Assembly (NCBI RefSeq): GCF_004118325.1
Contig: NZ_RDFA01000005.1
Location: 363,317 to 427,316 of the forward strand
Length of the DNA: 64,000 nt
Origin: Halorientalis pallida
GTDB taxonomy: Archaea; Halobacteriota; Halobacteria; Halobacteriales; Haloarculaceae
Direction: 5' to 3'
In this document: positions 53,502-62,069 of the stretch, one piece after another
How positions within the stretch are numbered: the stretch's first letter is position 1
How the letters are laid out: the number at the start of each line of letters is the position of its first letter
Program-made: the position numbers and the translations under genes
The notes under the pieces: generated by a model
The model's database searches: none
Told to the model about the DNA's origin: nothing
The model's input: only the letters and a program-made list of their open reading frames with translations

Positions 53502-55256
53502 TCAGTCGTCCGAGGTGATCTCGCCGTAGTTCGGCACTTCGGCGTCCGGATTTTCGGAGATCCCGCCGCCGAAGGTCGAGAGACTCGGATTCTCGCTGGC
53601 CAGCACATGCTGACACAGGGCCGTCGCGAGATGGACGGGGACGGCGTTGCCGATTTGCTCGGTGACGGCCTTCTTCGTCGACCCACAGATCTCGTAGTCC
53701 GCCGGGAAGCCCTGGGCTTGCTTCAGCTCTTGGGGTTTGAGCATCCGGTAGCGGACATCCAGCCCCCACGGCCACGCTTCAGGGACACAGAGGGCGAAGC
53801 GATCACGGGTTTCCACAGCTCCGAGTGGCTCGTCGACGGCGCCGGCGTCGGACTGGCCGTGGTAGTCCACGAGGAACGGGTTTGCCACCCCAGCCGGGCT
53901 CTTCGACGCTGGCACAGTCATCAGCGGCCGCTCGATCGAGCGCGTTCGGGGCCGTTGACCGTCGCGACCGTTGTAAAGCGGACAGAGGTACGGCTGACCG
54001 AAGCCGAACACGCCGCCTTTGGCCGTCGTGATCGTAGGGAGTGGCTTCTCGAGATCGAGTGAGGCCCCACCGTGGGAGTACCGAAGCAGCGTCGGCGAAA
54101 CGAGGTAGCCGTCCGTGTTTTTCGCGGTGACAGTGTGCATCGGTCGCGTCTCGGGCTGATAGAGAGGGTTCGAGTGTAGGCCACGCTGGAAACCGTTCCG
54201 GGGCATCACGAGCGGGCGCGCTTCCACTTTCTGATGCCCGCCACGGGTCGCGATTGTCGGGACGGGCTTGTCAGTCGACACTGGGCTCGCTCCGTCCTGT
54301 TGTCGGAGAAGGTACGGGGCTGAGAGGCCGACGCCACCGGTAGTGGGACACCGCACGAGGAACGGTTTGTCGACGGCCTGGGCCACAGTCGCCGCATCGT
54401 CCAGCGGAACAACCCGGGAGGTCCGAAGCTCCCGGACGTCGTCGCGACCAAGGTCGGCCAGCGCGTCGGCCAGCGGCTCGTAACGGTCGGGACAGTTTTG
54501 GCGGATCCCCTCTGCGATCCGCTGCATCGTCGAGTTCTTCAGCGGCTTCTTCCGGGGGGCATCGATATCCCGGGTAAAGATCGACCCACCGGGATCCGCC
54601 CAGTCGATGATCTCGGCTGCGGGCCGATGATCGGCGAGGTCGTCGTCGTCCTCTGCGGAGTGGGTCGGCTGGGGGAACGTCGGCTGCTTGGTCCGGCTCG
54701 CGACGATGAACAGCCGCTCGCGGCTCGTCGGATCGCCGTAGTCTGCGGCGTTCAGGATCCGGTGCTCGACCGTGTAGCCGAGGGCCTCGAACATCCCGAC
54801 CCACTGCTTGAAGATCGACCCGTCCCGTGTGGGTTGGCCGTCGACGACGGGACCCCAATCGCGGAACGGCGGGACGTTCTCGAGGAGGACGTTCTCCGGA
54901 CGGAGTTTCTCGACCCAGTCGAGGACGTGCCACGCAGAGGCCCGCTTTTGCTCGCGAACAGGCTTGCCGCCGCGCGCGCGACTGAAGTGGACGCACTCGG
55001 GACCGCCGACCAGGAGGTCGACAGTGCCCGGCTCGACGACGTCGGGCGGATGGAGTTCCTCGATCTTGGCGTGGTAGTGTTCGGCCCACGGATGGTTCGT
55101 TTCGTGGGTTTCGATGGCGGGCTCCCAGTGGTTGATTGCGTGGAGGTCGACGTCTTCGCCGGGTGTCTGGCCCAGCTGTTCACAGGCGAAGCCGGCACCA
55201 GTCGAGAAGCCGCCGGCACCGCAGAACAGGTCGACAACGGTCGTTGCGCTAGTCAT
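53502..55256 (-). CDS. DNA (cytosine-5) methyltransferase
   Basis: This 584-residue enzyme has motif I TTVVDLFCGAGGFSTGAGFA, motif IV with the catalytic Cys in GGPECVHFSRARGGKP, and motif VI VLLENVPPFRDWGP. A large variable (target) region contains repeated GAVxTRDRFAL-like stretches. A late LKPQELKQAQGFPADYEICG and TEQIGNAVPVHLATALCQHV (motifs IX/X) follow. It methylates cytosine in host or element DNA. No partner restriction gene is adjacent. ATG 55256 overlaps the upstream stop by 8 bases. Confidence 0.93.
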   Translation of the reverse strand: MTSATTVVDLFCGAGGFSTGAGFACEQLGQTPGEDVDLHAINHWEPAIETHETNHPWAEHYHAKIEELHPPDVVEPGTVDLLVGGPECVHFSRARGGKPVREQKRASAWHVLDWVEKLRPENVLLENVPPFRDWGPVVDGQPTRDGSIFKQWVGMFEALGYTVEHRILNAADYGDPTSRERLFIVASRTKQPTFPQPTHSAEDDDDLADHRPAAEIIDWADPGGSIFTRDIDAPRKKPLKNSTMQRIAEGIRQNCPDRYEPLADALADLGRDDVRELRTSRVVPLDDAATVAQAVDKPFLVRCPTTGGVGLSAPYLLRQQDGASPVSTDKPVPTIATRGGHQKVEARPLVMPRNGFQRGLHSNPLYQPETRPMHTVTAKNTDGYLVSPTLLRYSHGGASLDLEKPLPTITTAKGGVFGFGQPYLCPLYNGRDGQRPRTRSIERPLMTVPASKSPAGVANPFLVDYHGQSDAGAVDEPLGAVETRDRFALCVPEAWPWGLDVRYRMLKPQELKQAQGFPADYEICGSTKKAVTEQIGNAVPVHLATALCQHVLASENPSLSTFGGGISENPDAEVPNYGEITSDD

Positions 55257-55428
55257 CCGACTCACCCTCGGGGTGACGGCACTCCTCGCAGCGGTCCGCG
55301 TTCGGGACCACCTCTCGCTGGCCACAGTCCACGCAGGGCGGCGCGATATCCGCGAGGTGTTGGACGGTATCGTCTTCTGGTTCGCCGACGTGCGGTGCTT
55401 CCTCTTGGTGGATATGATCGAACGTCAT
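55249..55428 (-). CDS. 59-residue zinc ribbon protein upstream of the methyltransferase
   Basis: The protein begins MTFDHIHQEEAPHVGEPE and has CVDCGQRE and CEECRHPE knuckles. It overlaps the methyltransferase start by 8 bases, so the two are co-translated. The leader motif (AAACAAACTC) is at 55449-55463, with GGAGG in the leader. Confidence 0.7.
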   Translation of the reverse strand: MTFDHIHQEEAPHVGEPEDDTVQHLADIAPPCVDCGQREVVPNADRCEECRHPEGESDD

Positions 55429-55574
55429 TCGACTCCTCCACCCGACTTGAGGAAAACAAACTCAACTCCAAGGCCAGCAAAGTGGTCGTGGAGGGTTACC
55501 GATATCGAACCTGTAGGGATAGATGAGGGTGGTTCACCAGAAAGTCTTTGTCTGTAGATAGAACAACATGTGGT

Positions 55575-55778
55575 ATGACGGCGTGGGAGTACAAGATTAT
55601 CGAACTCTCGGATGGAGGTTTCTTGGGTGGTGGCGACGAAGTCTCAGAGGCGCTGCTCAATGATTTAGGCGAGGACAGATGGGAACTCGCTACAGCACTT
55701 ACCGGGTCCAGGAGGAGCCTTGGTGGTCGGCCAAAAAGCACGACAGACGCGCTGGTATTCAAACGGCCAAAGGAGTGA
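55575..55778 (+). CDS. DUF4177-like small protein
   Basis: This 67-residue protein reads MTAWEYKIIELSDGG and then LNDLGEDRWELATALTGSRR and LVFKRPKE, which is the DUF4177 pattern (WEYK ... LNxxGxxGWEL ... FKR). It is on the plus strand, opposite to its neighbours. The function is unknown. Confidence 0.78.
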   Translation: MTAWEYKIIELSDGGFLGGGDEVSEALLNDLGEDRWELATALTGSRRSLGGRPKSTTDALVFKRPKE

Positions 55779-55800
55779 GTGGGCCTCAATGCTTGAACTG

Positions 55801-56643
55801 TCAGGTACGCCTTGATTCGGCGTTTGATTCAGTGACAGCGCCCAGTTGCTGTTGCTCGGTCGCGAGGTACTGATCCGGGACTTCCTCGAAGGCGCCGAGA
55901 TTGGCTTGTTCGGTCGACTCGATGTCGATGTCCGGTCGGTCAAGCTGCCAGCGGGCCTGGTCACGCTCATAGCCGGCATCGAACGCGGAAAGTTCACGGG
56001 TTCGGGCCGGCGCTGCGACGGCTTCCAGTTCCTCAGCGCGATCGCCCAACCAACCCATCTGCTCGAACATTCCATCGAAGTCCTGCTCCTGGAACGGGAA
56101 GCGCACGGACGCCTTCGGCGGGAGAGCCGTGTGTGTCTCCCGCCCAGTTTCCAGCGCTGTCGGTCGACCCTCGAAGATCCCCCGCTCGCGAAGGGCGTCA
56201 ACATAGTCGCTCCCGGCGAGGACGACCAATTCCCGGCAGGGGGACTTCGCCTGATCGGCACAGAACGGTCGGCGAAGCCAGTCGGACAACCCAGAGTGGA
56301 CCCTTCGGGCCCACCTGTCCAGTTTCGTCGTGACGGGATCGCCCGAGGGCAGTTCGAATCGTGGCTCGCCCTCGATTGGCACGTCGCGAAGGTCGTCGAT
56401 AGTCGTGTCGTAGGGTGCTGTCTCCATCCGGGCAGGCAAAATCCCGTGTTCGGCGGAGAGTACAGCCCAGGCGTTCGCCCGCCTGTCGGCTGTTCTGGCC
56501 CACTGGACGGCGGCCTCGGCATAGCGGCGCTTGACTGCAAAGTATGACGATGTATACAAGTTGCGAGCCTCGACGGGTTCGTCGGTTTTTGCGTCGCCAC
56601 AGCCAACGAGGACGAACCGGCCACGCGTACGCTCAGGCGCCAT
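55801..56643 (-). CDS. DUF6884-type protein
   Basis: This 280-residue protein starts at ATG 56643. FVLVGCGDAKTDEPVEARNL, YTSSYFAVKRRYAEA and AVLSAEHGILPARME fit the DUF6884 domain found in phage and plasmid proteins. The second half is helical and charged with a Gln-rich end. The start overlaps the upstream stop by 11 bases. Confidence 0.8.
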   Translation of the reverse strand: MAPERTRGRFVLVGCGDAKTDEPVEARNLYTSSYFAVKRRYAEAAVQWARTADRRANAWAVLSAEHGILPARMETAPYDTTIDDLRDVPIEGEPRFELPSGDPVTTKLDRWARRVHSGLSDWLRRPFCADQAKSPCRELVVLAGSDYVDALRERGIFEGRPTALETGRETHTALPPKASVRFPFQEQDFDGMFEQMGWLGDRAEELEAVAAPARTRELSAFDAGYERDQARWQLDRPDIDIESTEQANLGAFEEVPDQYLATEQQQLGAVTESNAESRRT

Positions 56644-56881
56644 CGGCCTCCCACCGCTCGGCGGGATCGAGCTTCCGAACCTCGGCGACGCGGCGGTTCC
56701 GCTCAGGCGCGAGGAACTCTGCAGTACAGCCGGGGCACGCCCGGACCTGCGTGACGCCGACGTCGAAAACGAGCGCCTCGAACTCGTACTGGGCCGGTTC
56801 GCTACATTCTCGATAGAACTCGCACTCAACTGGATTGATCTCGATCTGTTCGTCGGTCGCCTCTGCTGAGTCGGTGGCCAT
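56633..56881 (-). CDS. 82-residue cysteine-containing protein, leader-motif gene
   Basis: A possible metal site is formed by CEFYREC and CPGC. The start is ATG 56881, with GGAGG in the leader and the motif GGGGAGAACAAAC at 56904-56916. It is coupled to DUF6884. No family is recognised. Confidence 0.65.
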   Translation of the reverse strand: MATDSAEATDEQIEINPVECEFYRECSEPAQYEFEALVFDVGVTQVRACPGCTAEFLAPERNRRVAEVRKLDPAERWEADGA

Positions 56882-56933
56882 GAACGAAATCCTCCACCCA
56901 CTCGGGGAGAACAAACAGACGGCGACAGTATTG

Positions 56934-57626
56934 TCAAACCCAGTCGAGTACCATGGTAAACGGCCCCTCCCAGTCTCTGGCCTGCTCGGGCGCGTTGTCG
57001 TGTGCCCAGAGCTGTTTGGCTTTGCAGGACCCGTCGTCGTACAGACTTCCGCTTTCGTCAGTCGCATCCTCGGCTGGGACGACGAAGTGTTCGCGCTTCT
57101 CGGCCGGAACGAGACGGCCCTTGTGCCAGGTCTGTGGGATGAAGGTCACGCGTACCCGGCTGGACCCGTCACACTTTGGCGGATCTGGAACCAGATCGAG
57201 CAGGTCCAACCGTCCGGCGATGTCGGTGTGCTGGCTGAGCCACTGGCGGGCTTCCGCGATGGCGTCGTTGATATGCTCCTGATCGAGCGAATCGCTCCGG
57301 CCCCACTCGGCGCCGTCTTCGATCACGGTCGCGCAGGCTCGCGCGATGATCTCGCTAACACGGGAGTCCTCGGCGTAGCCGGTGACGCCCTGTTGAGCGG
57401 TCTCCAGTTCGCGGTACAGCATCGACTCGGTGCCGGTCTCCTGCTCACGCTTGTGGACGGCACAGCGCAGGTGGGCGACGGCGTCCAGCAGGTGTCCCAG
57501 CTGGGAGTCATCCTGGATGTCGTCTTGGACTTGCTTCCGGAGCGGGATCGAATCGAACTCACGGGCGGCTCGGCGGGCGAGATCGGTCTGCTTCTCGGCC
57601 CCGAAGGTCGTCTCGGCGACGGTCAT
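56934..57626 (-). CDS. 230-residue helical hypothetical
   Basis: ATG 57626 overlaps the stop of the 54-codon gene upstream (ATGA). The first 150 residues are helical (QLGHLLDAVAHLRCAVHKRE, EIIARACATVIEDGAEWGRS). The end is beta-rich with RVRVTFIPQTWHKGRLVPAE. The function is unknown. Confidence 0.7.
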   Translation of the reverse strand: MTVAETTFGAEKQTDLARRAAREFDSIPLRKQVQDDIQDDSQLGHLLDAVAHLRCAVHKREQETGTESMLYRELETAQQGVTGYAEDSRVSEIIARACATVIEDGAEWGRSDSLDQEHINDAIAEARQWLSQHTDIAGRLDLLDLVPDPPKCDGSSRVRVTFIPQTWHKGRLVPAEKREHFVVPAEDATDESGSLYDDGSCKAKQLWAHDNAPEQARDWEGPFTMVLDWV

Positions 57627-57787
57627 CGCTGATCGACCTCCTGCATGACTGGGCGAGTTTCGGGCCACTGCTGTCCGGCGAAAATCGCGCCGGACTGTTG
57701 GGCGTTTCGATGTTCGGCTTCAATGTCACGTTCTATGTTGTCGGTATGGTCTGGCGATGCGTCACCGCGTTGCTCGTCGGTACTCAT
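57623..57787 (-). CDS. 54-residue acidic protein, first gene of the block
   Basis: ATG 57787 opens a frame beginning MSTDEQRGDASPDHTDNIER and ending VMQEVDQR; its TGA overlaps the next ATG. The best copy of the leader motif lies at 57812-57825 (GGGGAGACAAACTC on the plus strand), and GGAGGC follows as the ribosome site. Overlap and leader make this short gene credible. Confidence 0.65.
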   Translation of the reverse strand: MSTDEQRGDASPDHTDNIERDIEAEHRNAQQSGAIFAGQQWPETRPVMQEVDQR

Positions 57788-57863
57788 GGTGAAAAAGCCT
57801 CCAGCCAGCAGGGGGAGACAAACTCAGGTTGCTGTGAGACTCATCCGGGCATTGGAGCCCCTG

Positions 57864-57890
57864 TGCTGAATACAACGCGCGTATGCAGCA
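57864..57890. repeat. Hairpin at the right edge of the accessory block
   Basis: TGCTGAATAC and GTATGCAGCA pair with one mismatch around AACGCGC. It is the same hairpin type as at 29610-29637 and 27972-27999, suggesting an IS-end remnant where the accessory block stops. Confidence 0.5.
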
Positions 57891-57916
57891 TTCCTGTGGA
57901 TAGCACCTCCTGATCG

Positions 57917-58384
57917 TCAGGTCCTCCCCTTCAACGGCTTATGATAGAGTGCGAACCCAACGACCGCAGATAGACACGCGATAGCGTTTCCCTGCCAGGG
58001 AGGATTCCCGGGTGTGTTCTGGAGCACCGACAGCGTCGCCCACAGATTGGGGAGATAGAACAGCAGAATGACTGCTGGCAGCGCGTACAGTGCCCATCGG
58101 CGGTCGCTCCGGAACGGAAAGACCAGCAGCACCAGAATTACCACGCCGACAGTGAACCAGCCGCCGCCGGCGACGGTCATCAACGCCGAAATTAACACCT
58201 GATTCGCTGCCTCGACTTCGCCCCAACCCATCGAGAGTGCGTCGGCGTGATACGGCATGAACGATTGCTTGACGGCGTAGATGCCGCCGAGGACCAGGCT
58301 TACGATGGCCGTGATGCCGTACGATAGTCCAGCCGCCCGCTTCCGAAGGCTATGATCGGCGAACACAGTGAATCTCCTCGACAT
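57917..58384 (-). CDS. Four-helix membrane protein
   Basis: This 155-residue protein has hydrophobic segments at about 20-40, 65-90, 100-120 and 135-150. LSYGITAIVSLVLGGIYAVK and GWFTVGVVILVLLVFPF are typical. It has no recognised family. The palindrome-like TTTGCCCAACATCTTGG at 58412-58428 is 28-44 bases before the ATG and may control it. Confidence 0.65.
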   Translation of the reverse strand: MSRRFTVFADHSLRKRAAGLSYGITAIVSLVLGGIYAVKQSFMPYHADALSMGWGEVEAANQVLISALMTVAGGGWFTVGVVILVLLVFPFRSDRRWALYALPAVILLFYLPNLWATLSVLQNTPGNPPWQGNAIACLSAVVGFALYHKPLKGRT

Positions 58385-58411
58385 GATCTACCAGTTACAA
58401 CCGAGTATGGA

Positions 58412-58428
58412 TTTGCCCAACATCTTGG
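58412..58428. promoter_or_regulatory. Candidate operator TTTGCCCAACATCTTGG
   Basis: It differs by one base from TTTGCCCAACATGTTGG at 59153-59169, in which CCAACATGTTGG is a perfect palindrome. Both lie in non-coding DNA upstream of membrane-protein genes. Confidence 0.5.
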
Positions 58429-58501
58429 TGACACAGTCGACTGTGAGATGACTCGATTCGGGTGGTTCGGGAGTAACATCGACGCCAGCGTACGTGTCGG
58501 G

Positions 58502-58993
58502 TCACGCCGTGGATGCAACTGCGCGGTCGTCCAGCATGACGAACTCAACACGTGACCGTGCGACCAGCGTACTCTCCGGGTCGTTTTCCGGGTCGTACGG
58601 CATTCCGAACTCGTGGGTGTCCGGTAACTCGAACAGTTCGACTTCGATCGCTAGTTCGTCCCGCTCACTGCTCGTCGTTCGGTCCCGAACCACTGCATGA
58701 GCGGTGACACCCTGTGTCGCACTCTTCTCGAAGGACACGTCCATCGCTGTGGTGTACGCCTTCCCACCAGGCGTGCCGTACTCCCGCCAGACGGCAAAGA
58801 GGCCCGCCATATCCATCACACTCGTGAGCACGCCACCGTGGACGTGCCCCACTGGCGTCCGTAGCGTCTCCGCGTCCGGAATCTGCATCCGACAGATGTC
58901 CTCGTCGGTTTTCGCTTCCACGAACGTCAGTCCCAGATACTCGTAGAAATCGACGGCATCGAGAACCTGTTGGTAGACCTCAACTGCACTCAT
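58502..58993 (-). CDS. PaaI-type hotdog thioesterase
   Basis: This 163-residue protein has the GHVHGGVLTSVMDMAGLFAV motif of PaaI-like acyl-CoA thioesterases and a SFEKSATQGVTAHAVVRDR strand pair. It is somewhat longer than average, with a C-terminal extension of about 20 residues. The substrate is unknown. Confidence 0.85.
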   Translation of the reverse strand: MSAVEVYQQVLDAVDFYEYLGLTFVEAKTDEDICRMQIPDAETLRTPVGHVHGGVLTSVMDMAGLFAVWREYGTPGGKAYTTAMDVSFEKSATQGVTAHAVVRDRTTSSERDELAIEVELFELPDTHEFGMPYDPENDPESTLVARSRVEFVMLDDRAVASTA

Positions 58994-59152
58994 GACCGAT
59001 CACCGCCACACTGTCGGGGTCGCTGACTCGGGATACGTCGTGTCGGCCCAACAGATCCGCACGCACGCTGGCTGTCGTGCCGGTCCAATCCGTCGCTGAA
59101 GTGTACTGGTGTGACATGCAAAGCAACTAGAGCGGAGAGTTTGGGGTACGAC

Positions 59153-59169
59153 TTTGCCCAACATGTTGG
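59153..59169. promoter_or_regulatory. Candidate operator TTTGCCCAACATGTTGG
   Basis: It contains the perfect 12-base palindrome CCAACATGTTGG. It lies 115-131 bases before the Aba4-like gene and is shared, with one change, with 58412-58428. Confidence 0.5.
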
Positions 59170-59283
59170 ACAAACCGATTCCTCGGGATCACGCCCACAT
59201 CAGTATGTGATGCGACGGAAACTGTGTCCCCGACTGAAGTACAGGACCGACTCGACGGAACCGAGAAACCGGAGGTGTCGAGA

Positions 59284-60573
59284 ATGAACGCACATCTCGG
59301 ATCACCGATCAGAACTGGATCGGAACTGGCGACGGAACTTCGGCGCCGGAGTCGCGTGCTGTTCGCCGTCGCGCTCGTCAATCTCGTCCTCGCAGTGGTG
59401 TTCACCGCGCTGCTGCAACTGGACGGTCGCACCATCCTCGGACGGAACGTCTGGACCAAACCCTGGAAGTTCGCCACCTCTATCGCCATCTTCACTGCGA
59501 CGGTGGGCTGGCTGATCCCCTCGCTGTCGCTGGCCGACCGCGTCGAGTGGCTCGCGACCAGAACCATCGGCGGGGCCATGCTCGTCGAGATCACCCTCAT
59601 CTCGACCCAGGCCGCCCGCGGCGTGCAGTCGCACTTCAACAAGGCGACCGCTCTCGACACCGGTATCTTCGCCGTCATGGGCACGACGATCACCATCAGC
59701 ACGCTCGTCGTGGTCTACGTCCTGTGGCGCACCGTCCGTGACCCGCCAGACCTCGCACCCGCGTACCTGTGGGGTATCTGGACCGGATTCTTCCTGTTCG
59801 TCCTCGCGAGTTTCGAGGGCGGGCTGATGATCGCCAACGGCTCTCACAGTGTCGGCGCACCCGCCGACGGACCCGGACTGCCGCTGTTGAACTGGAGTCT
59901 CACCGGCGGTGACCTCCGTATCGCACACTTCGTCGGCCTCCACGCGTTGCAGGTCCTCCCGCTGACTGGCTACGTCGCAGCACGCTGGGACGACCTGTCG
60001 ACCCGCCAGTCGCTCGGCGTCGTCGGCGTCGTCGCAGTCGGCTACAGCAGTCTCGTGGGTGGGGCCTTCGTCTGGGCGCTGCTCGGAAACCCGCTCGTGA
60101 TGTCGCTTCCCCTCCCGTCGATGACGGGCATCTTCGACGGGAGTTTCCTGCTGGTCGCGCCGTTCTGGGGACTGATGATCCTCGCACCGACCTGGCGCGT
60201 GACCGAGCGAGTCGTCGCCTCGCCGCTGCTCGCCGTTCCCGCCGCCCTCCTGTACCTGCTCGTCATCGTGCCCCAGTTCGGCCCGGTCGTGAGTGGCGCC
60301 CTCTCGCCGTCACTCGCCGGGATGCAGTCACTCCTCGCGACGGCCGCCGGTACTACCCTCGCGTGGGTCCACTTCCTCGCGTTCGACCTCTTCGTGGGCC
60401 GGTGGATCTACCGCGACGCACGCCGCCGAGGACTCCCGTGGCTCGTCGTTTCCCCGCTGCTGGTCGTGACACTGTTGCTGGGACCAGTCGGGTTCCTCGG
60501 CTACTGCGTGGTCCGTGTCACGACGGCCGAGGTCCGGACGTCGACCGCCACTCCGAATCCGGGAAGTGACTAA
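59284..60573 (+). CDS. Polytopic membrane protein with Aba4-like C-terminal domain
   Basis: This 429-residue protein has about ten hydrophobic segments. The last 130 residues (GTTLAWVHFLAFDLFVGRWI and RDARRRGLPWLVVSPLLV, GPVGFLGYCVVR) match the DUF4281/Aba4 family, linked in plants to carotenoid metabolism. The first 290 residues form a separate helical domain. A GGAGGTG ribosome site 10 bases before ATG 59284 supports this start over GTG 59224. A role in carotenoid or retinal membranes is possible but unproven. Confidence 0.75.
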   Translation: MNAHLGSPIRTGSELATELRRRSRVLFAVALVNLVLAVVFTALLQLDGRTILGRNVWTKPWKFATSIAIFTATVGWLIPSLSLADRVEWLATRTIGGAMLVEITLISTQAARGVQSHFNKATALDTGIFAVMGTTITISTLVVVYVLWRTVRDPPDLAPAYLWGIWTGFFLFVLASFEGGLMIANGSHSVGAPADGPGLPLLNWSLTGGDLRIAHFVGLHALQVLPLTGYVAARWDDLSTRQSLGVVGVVAVGYSSLVGGAFVWALLGNPLVMSLPLPSMTGIFDGSFLLVAPFWGLMILAPTWRVTERVVASPLLAVPAALLYLLVIVPQFGPVVSGALSPSLAGMQSLLATAAGTTLAWVHFLAFDLFVGRWIYRDARRRGLPWLVVSPLLVVTLLLGPVGFLGYCVVRVTTAEVRTSTATPNPGSD

Positions 60574-60614
60574 ACTGTCCCACACTGGGTCCTCTTTCTC
60601 GGCGGCCTCCACGG

Positions 60615-61340
60615 ATGAGACCCGAGACTGACTGGCCCGGCCCCTGGGCCGAGACTGACCCACAACCTGTTGTGGGTTCAGCAGAAACGAGTCCAACAGG
60701 AGGGGTCGGTCTGCTTCGCGCACGCTTCCGGATGACGCTGCCCGAGGACATCTGGGTTGCAGAGGTGTCCACATCGTTTCCGGATGCGACGTTCCGACTG
60801 CTCACTGGCGTCCCGAAAGGTGACCGGGCGATCGAACTGGGCGAAATCCTGGCCGACGATCCCGAACTCGCGGCCGCTGCACTCCGGGACCATCCCGACA
60901 TCGTCGCCTACGACCGACTGCTCGTCGACGACCAGCGAGCCATCACCCAGTACGAGGCCGAAGAACAGCGCCTCTATCAGTTCCTCTGGGAGTCGTCGCT
61001 GCCCCCGGAGTTCCCGCTGGATGTCGAGAACGGCGCGATGGAGTTCGACCTGACCGCGACACAGGCACAGTTCGAGGCGTTCGGCGAGGTACTCGACGCC
61101 ACCGGCCTCCAGTACGAACTCCTGACGGTCGTCCACACCGACGACGAGGAGTCGCTTTTGACCGAGCGCCAGCGCGAGTGTCTGACCGTCGCCCAGCGCC
61201 GCGGCTACTTCGACGTGCCACGGGACTGTACGCTGGCGGAACTGGCCGACGTGCTAGACGTGGATAAATCGACGGCGAGCGAGACCATCCGCCGCGGGAC
61301 TGCCCGCGTTCTCGAACAGTTTCTCGTCGGGCACGAGTGA
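60615..61340 (+). CDS. HTH-10 (Bat-like) transcription regulator
   Basis: The protein has up to 241 residues. The C-terminal 55 residues are the HTH-10 domain (LTERQRECLTVAQRRGYFDV, TLAELADVLDVDKSTASETI). The N-terminal part is the small ligand-sensing type without PAS or GAF domains. ATG 60732 is an alternative start; the palindrome at 60659-60676 would then lie upstream as an operator. It follows the Aba4-like gene by 41 bases on the same strand and may regulate it. Confidence 0.85.
   Translation: MRPETDWPGPWAETDPQPVVGSAETSPTGGVGLLRARFRMTLPEDIWVAEVSTSFPDATFRLLTGVPKGDRAIELGEILADDPELAAAALRDHPDIVAYDRLLVDDQRAITQYEAEEQRLYQFLWESSLPPEFPLDVENGAMEFDLTATQAQFEAFGEVLDATGLQYELLTVVHTDDEESLLTERQRECLTVAQRRGYFDVPRDCTLAELADVLDVDKSTASETIRRGTARVLEQFLVGHE
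60659..60676. promoter_or_regulatory. Palindrome CCCACAACCTGTTGTGGG
   Basis: Perfect 8-base arms CCCACAAC and GTTGTGGG flank two bases. It is inside the longest reading of the HTH-10 gene but upstream of its second start (60732), where it would be a natural autoregulatory site. Confidence 0.45.
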
Positions 61341-61493
61341 CCGTCGCCCCGACTGTCCCGATGGGTGATATGGAGTCGGCCTCTCCGGTTCGTCAGCCCT
61401 GTCCACGCAGTCGGTAGCGTTCCACGATTACAACCTGTCGACGCCGTCGATGGGCTCTCGAAACGTCACAAGAGACTACCGGGAGGAGTTTTT

Positions 61494-62051
61494 TCAGCCC
61501 AGCAATCCGAGTGCATCCAATTCCTCACGGACAGCATCCAGAGCCCGATGCGCATCGCCGGGATCTTTGCCACCGGTGATAACGACCTTGCCTGATCCGA
61601 ACAGCAGCAAGACGACATCGTGATTTTCGAGTCTGTAGACTAACCCAGGGAACTGTTCTGGTTCGTATTCGACCTGTTCGAGGCCAAGTCCGATAGCCAT
61701 CGCGTTGAGATTTAGATTCGTACCCAGATCGCCAGACGAGACGATATTTTGCACAGTAACGTCTGGTTCGTCTGGCACGTCGATATCAAGATCGCTGAAC
61801 GCATCGAAGACGACATCCATGCTCCCGTGTACAGCGTCCACACTCTCAGCACCGGTACAGACTATTTTACCAGACCGGAAAATGAGTGCCGCTGCTTCGG
61901 GGTCGTTCGTCCGGTAGACTAGTCCGGGAAACTGTTCGGGATCGTAGTCTGCCCCGTCCAGATCGAACGCGACGCTGTCGAGATCCAGTTCCTGACCGAT
62001 ACTGGTCGATGCGACGACGTTCTCGATTGAAATAGATTGTTGTACGGACAT
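61494..62051 (-). CDS. tbp: TATA-box binding protein
   Basis: This 185-residue protein consists of the two direct repeats of the TBP saddle: IENVVASTSIGQELDL with YDPEQFPGLVYR and SGKIVCTGA, then VQNIVSSGDLGTNLNL with YEPEQFPGLVYR and SGKVVITGG. It recruits TFB and RNA polymerase to promoters. Haloarchaea often have several. This copy is intact. Confidence 0.95.
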   Translation of the reverse strand: MSVQQSISIENVVASTSIGQELDLDSVAFDLDGADYDPEQFPGLVYRTNDPEAAALIFRSGKIVCTGAESVDAVHGSMDVVFDAFSDLDIDVPDEPDVTVQNIVSSGDLGTNLNLNAMAIGLGLEQVEYEPEQFPGLVYRLENHDVVLLLFGSGKVVITGGKDPGDAHRALDAVREELDALGLLG

Positions 62052-62069
62052 TGTATGCTCTCCCGATAC

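Noticed and set aside
57830..57916. A tRNA or att site at the right edge of the accessory block
   Set aside because: I looked for a T-loop-like sequence and direct repeats against the left edge near 24.8 kb and saw none; only an IS-type hairpin is present.
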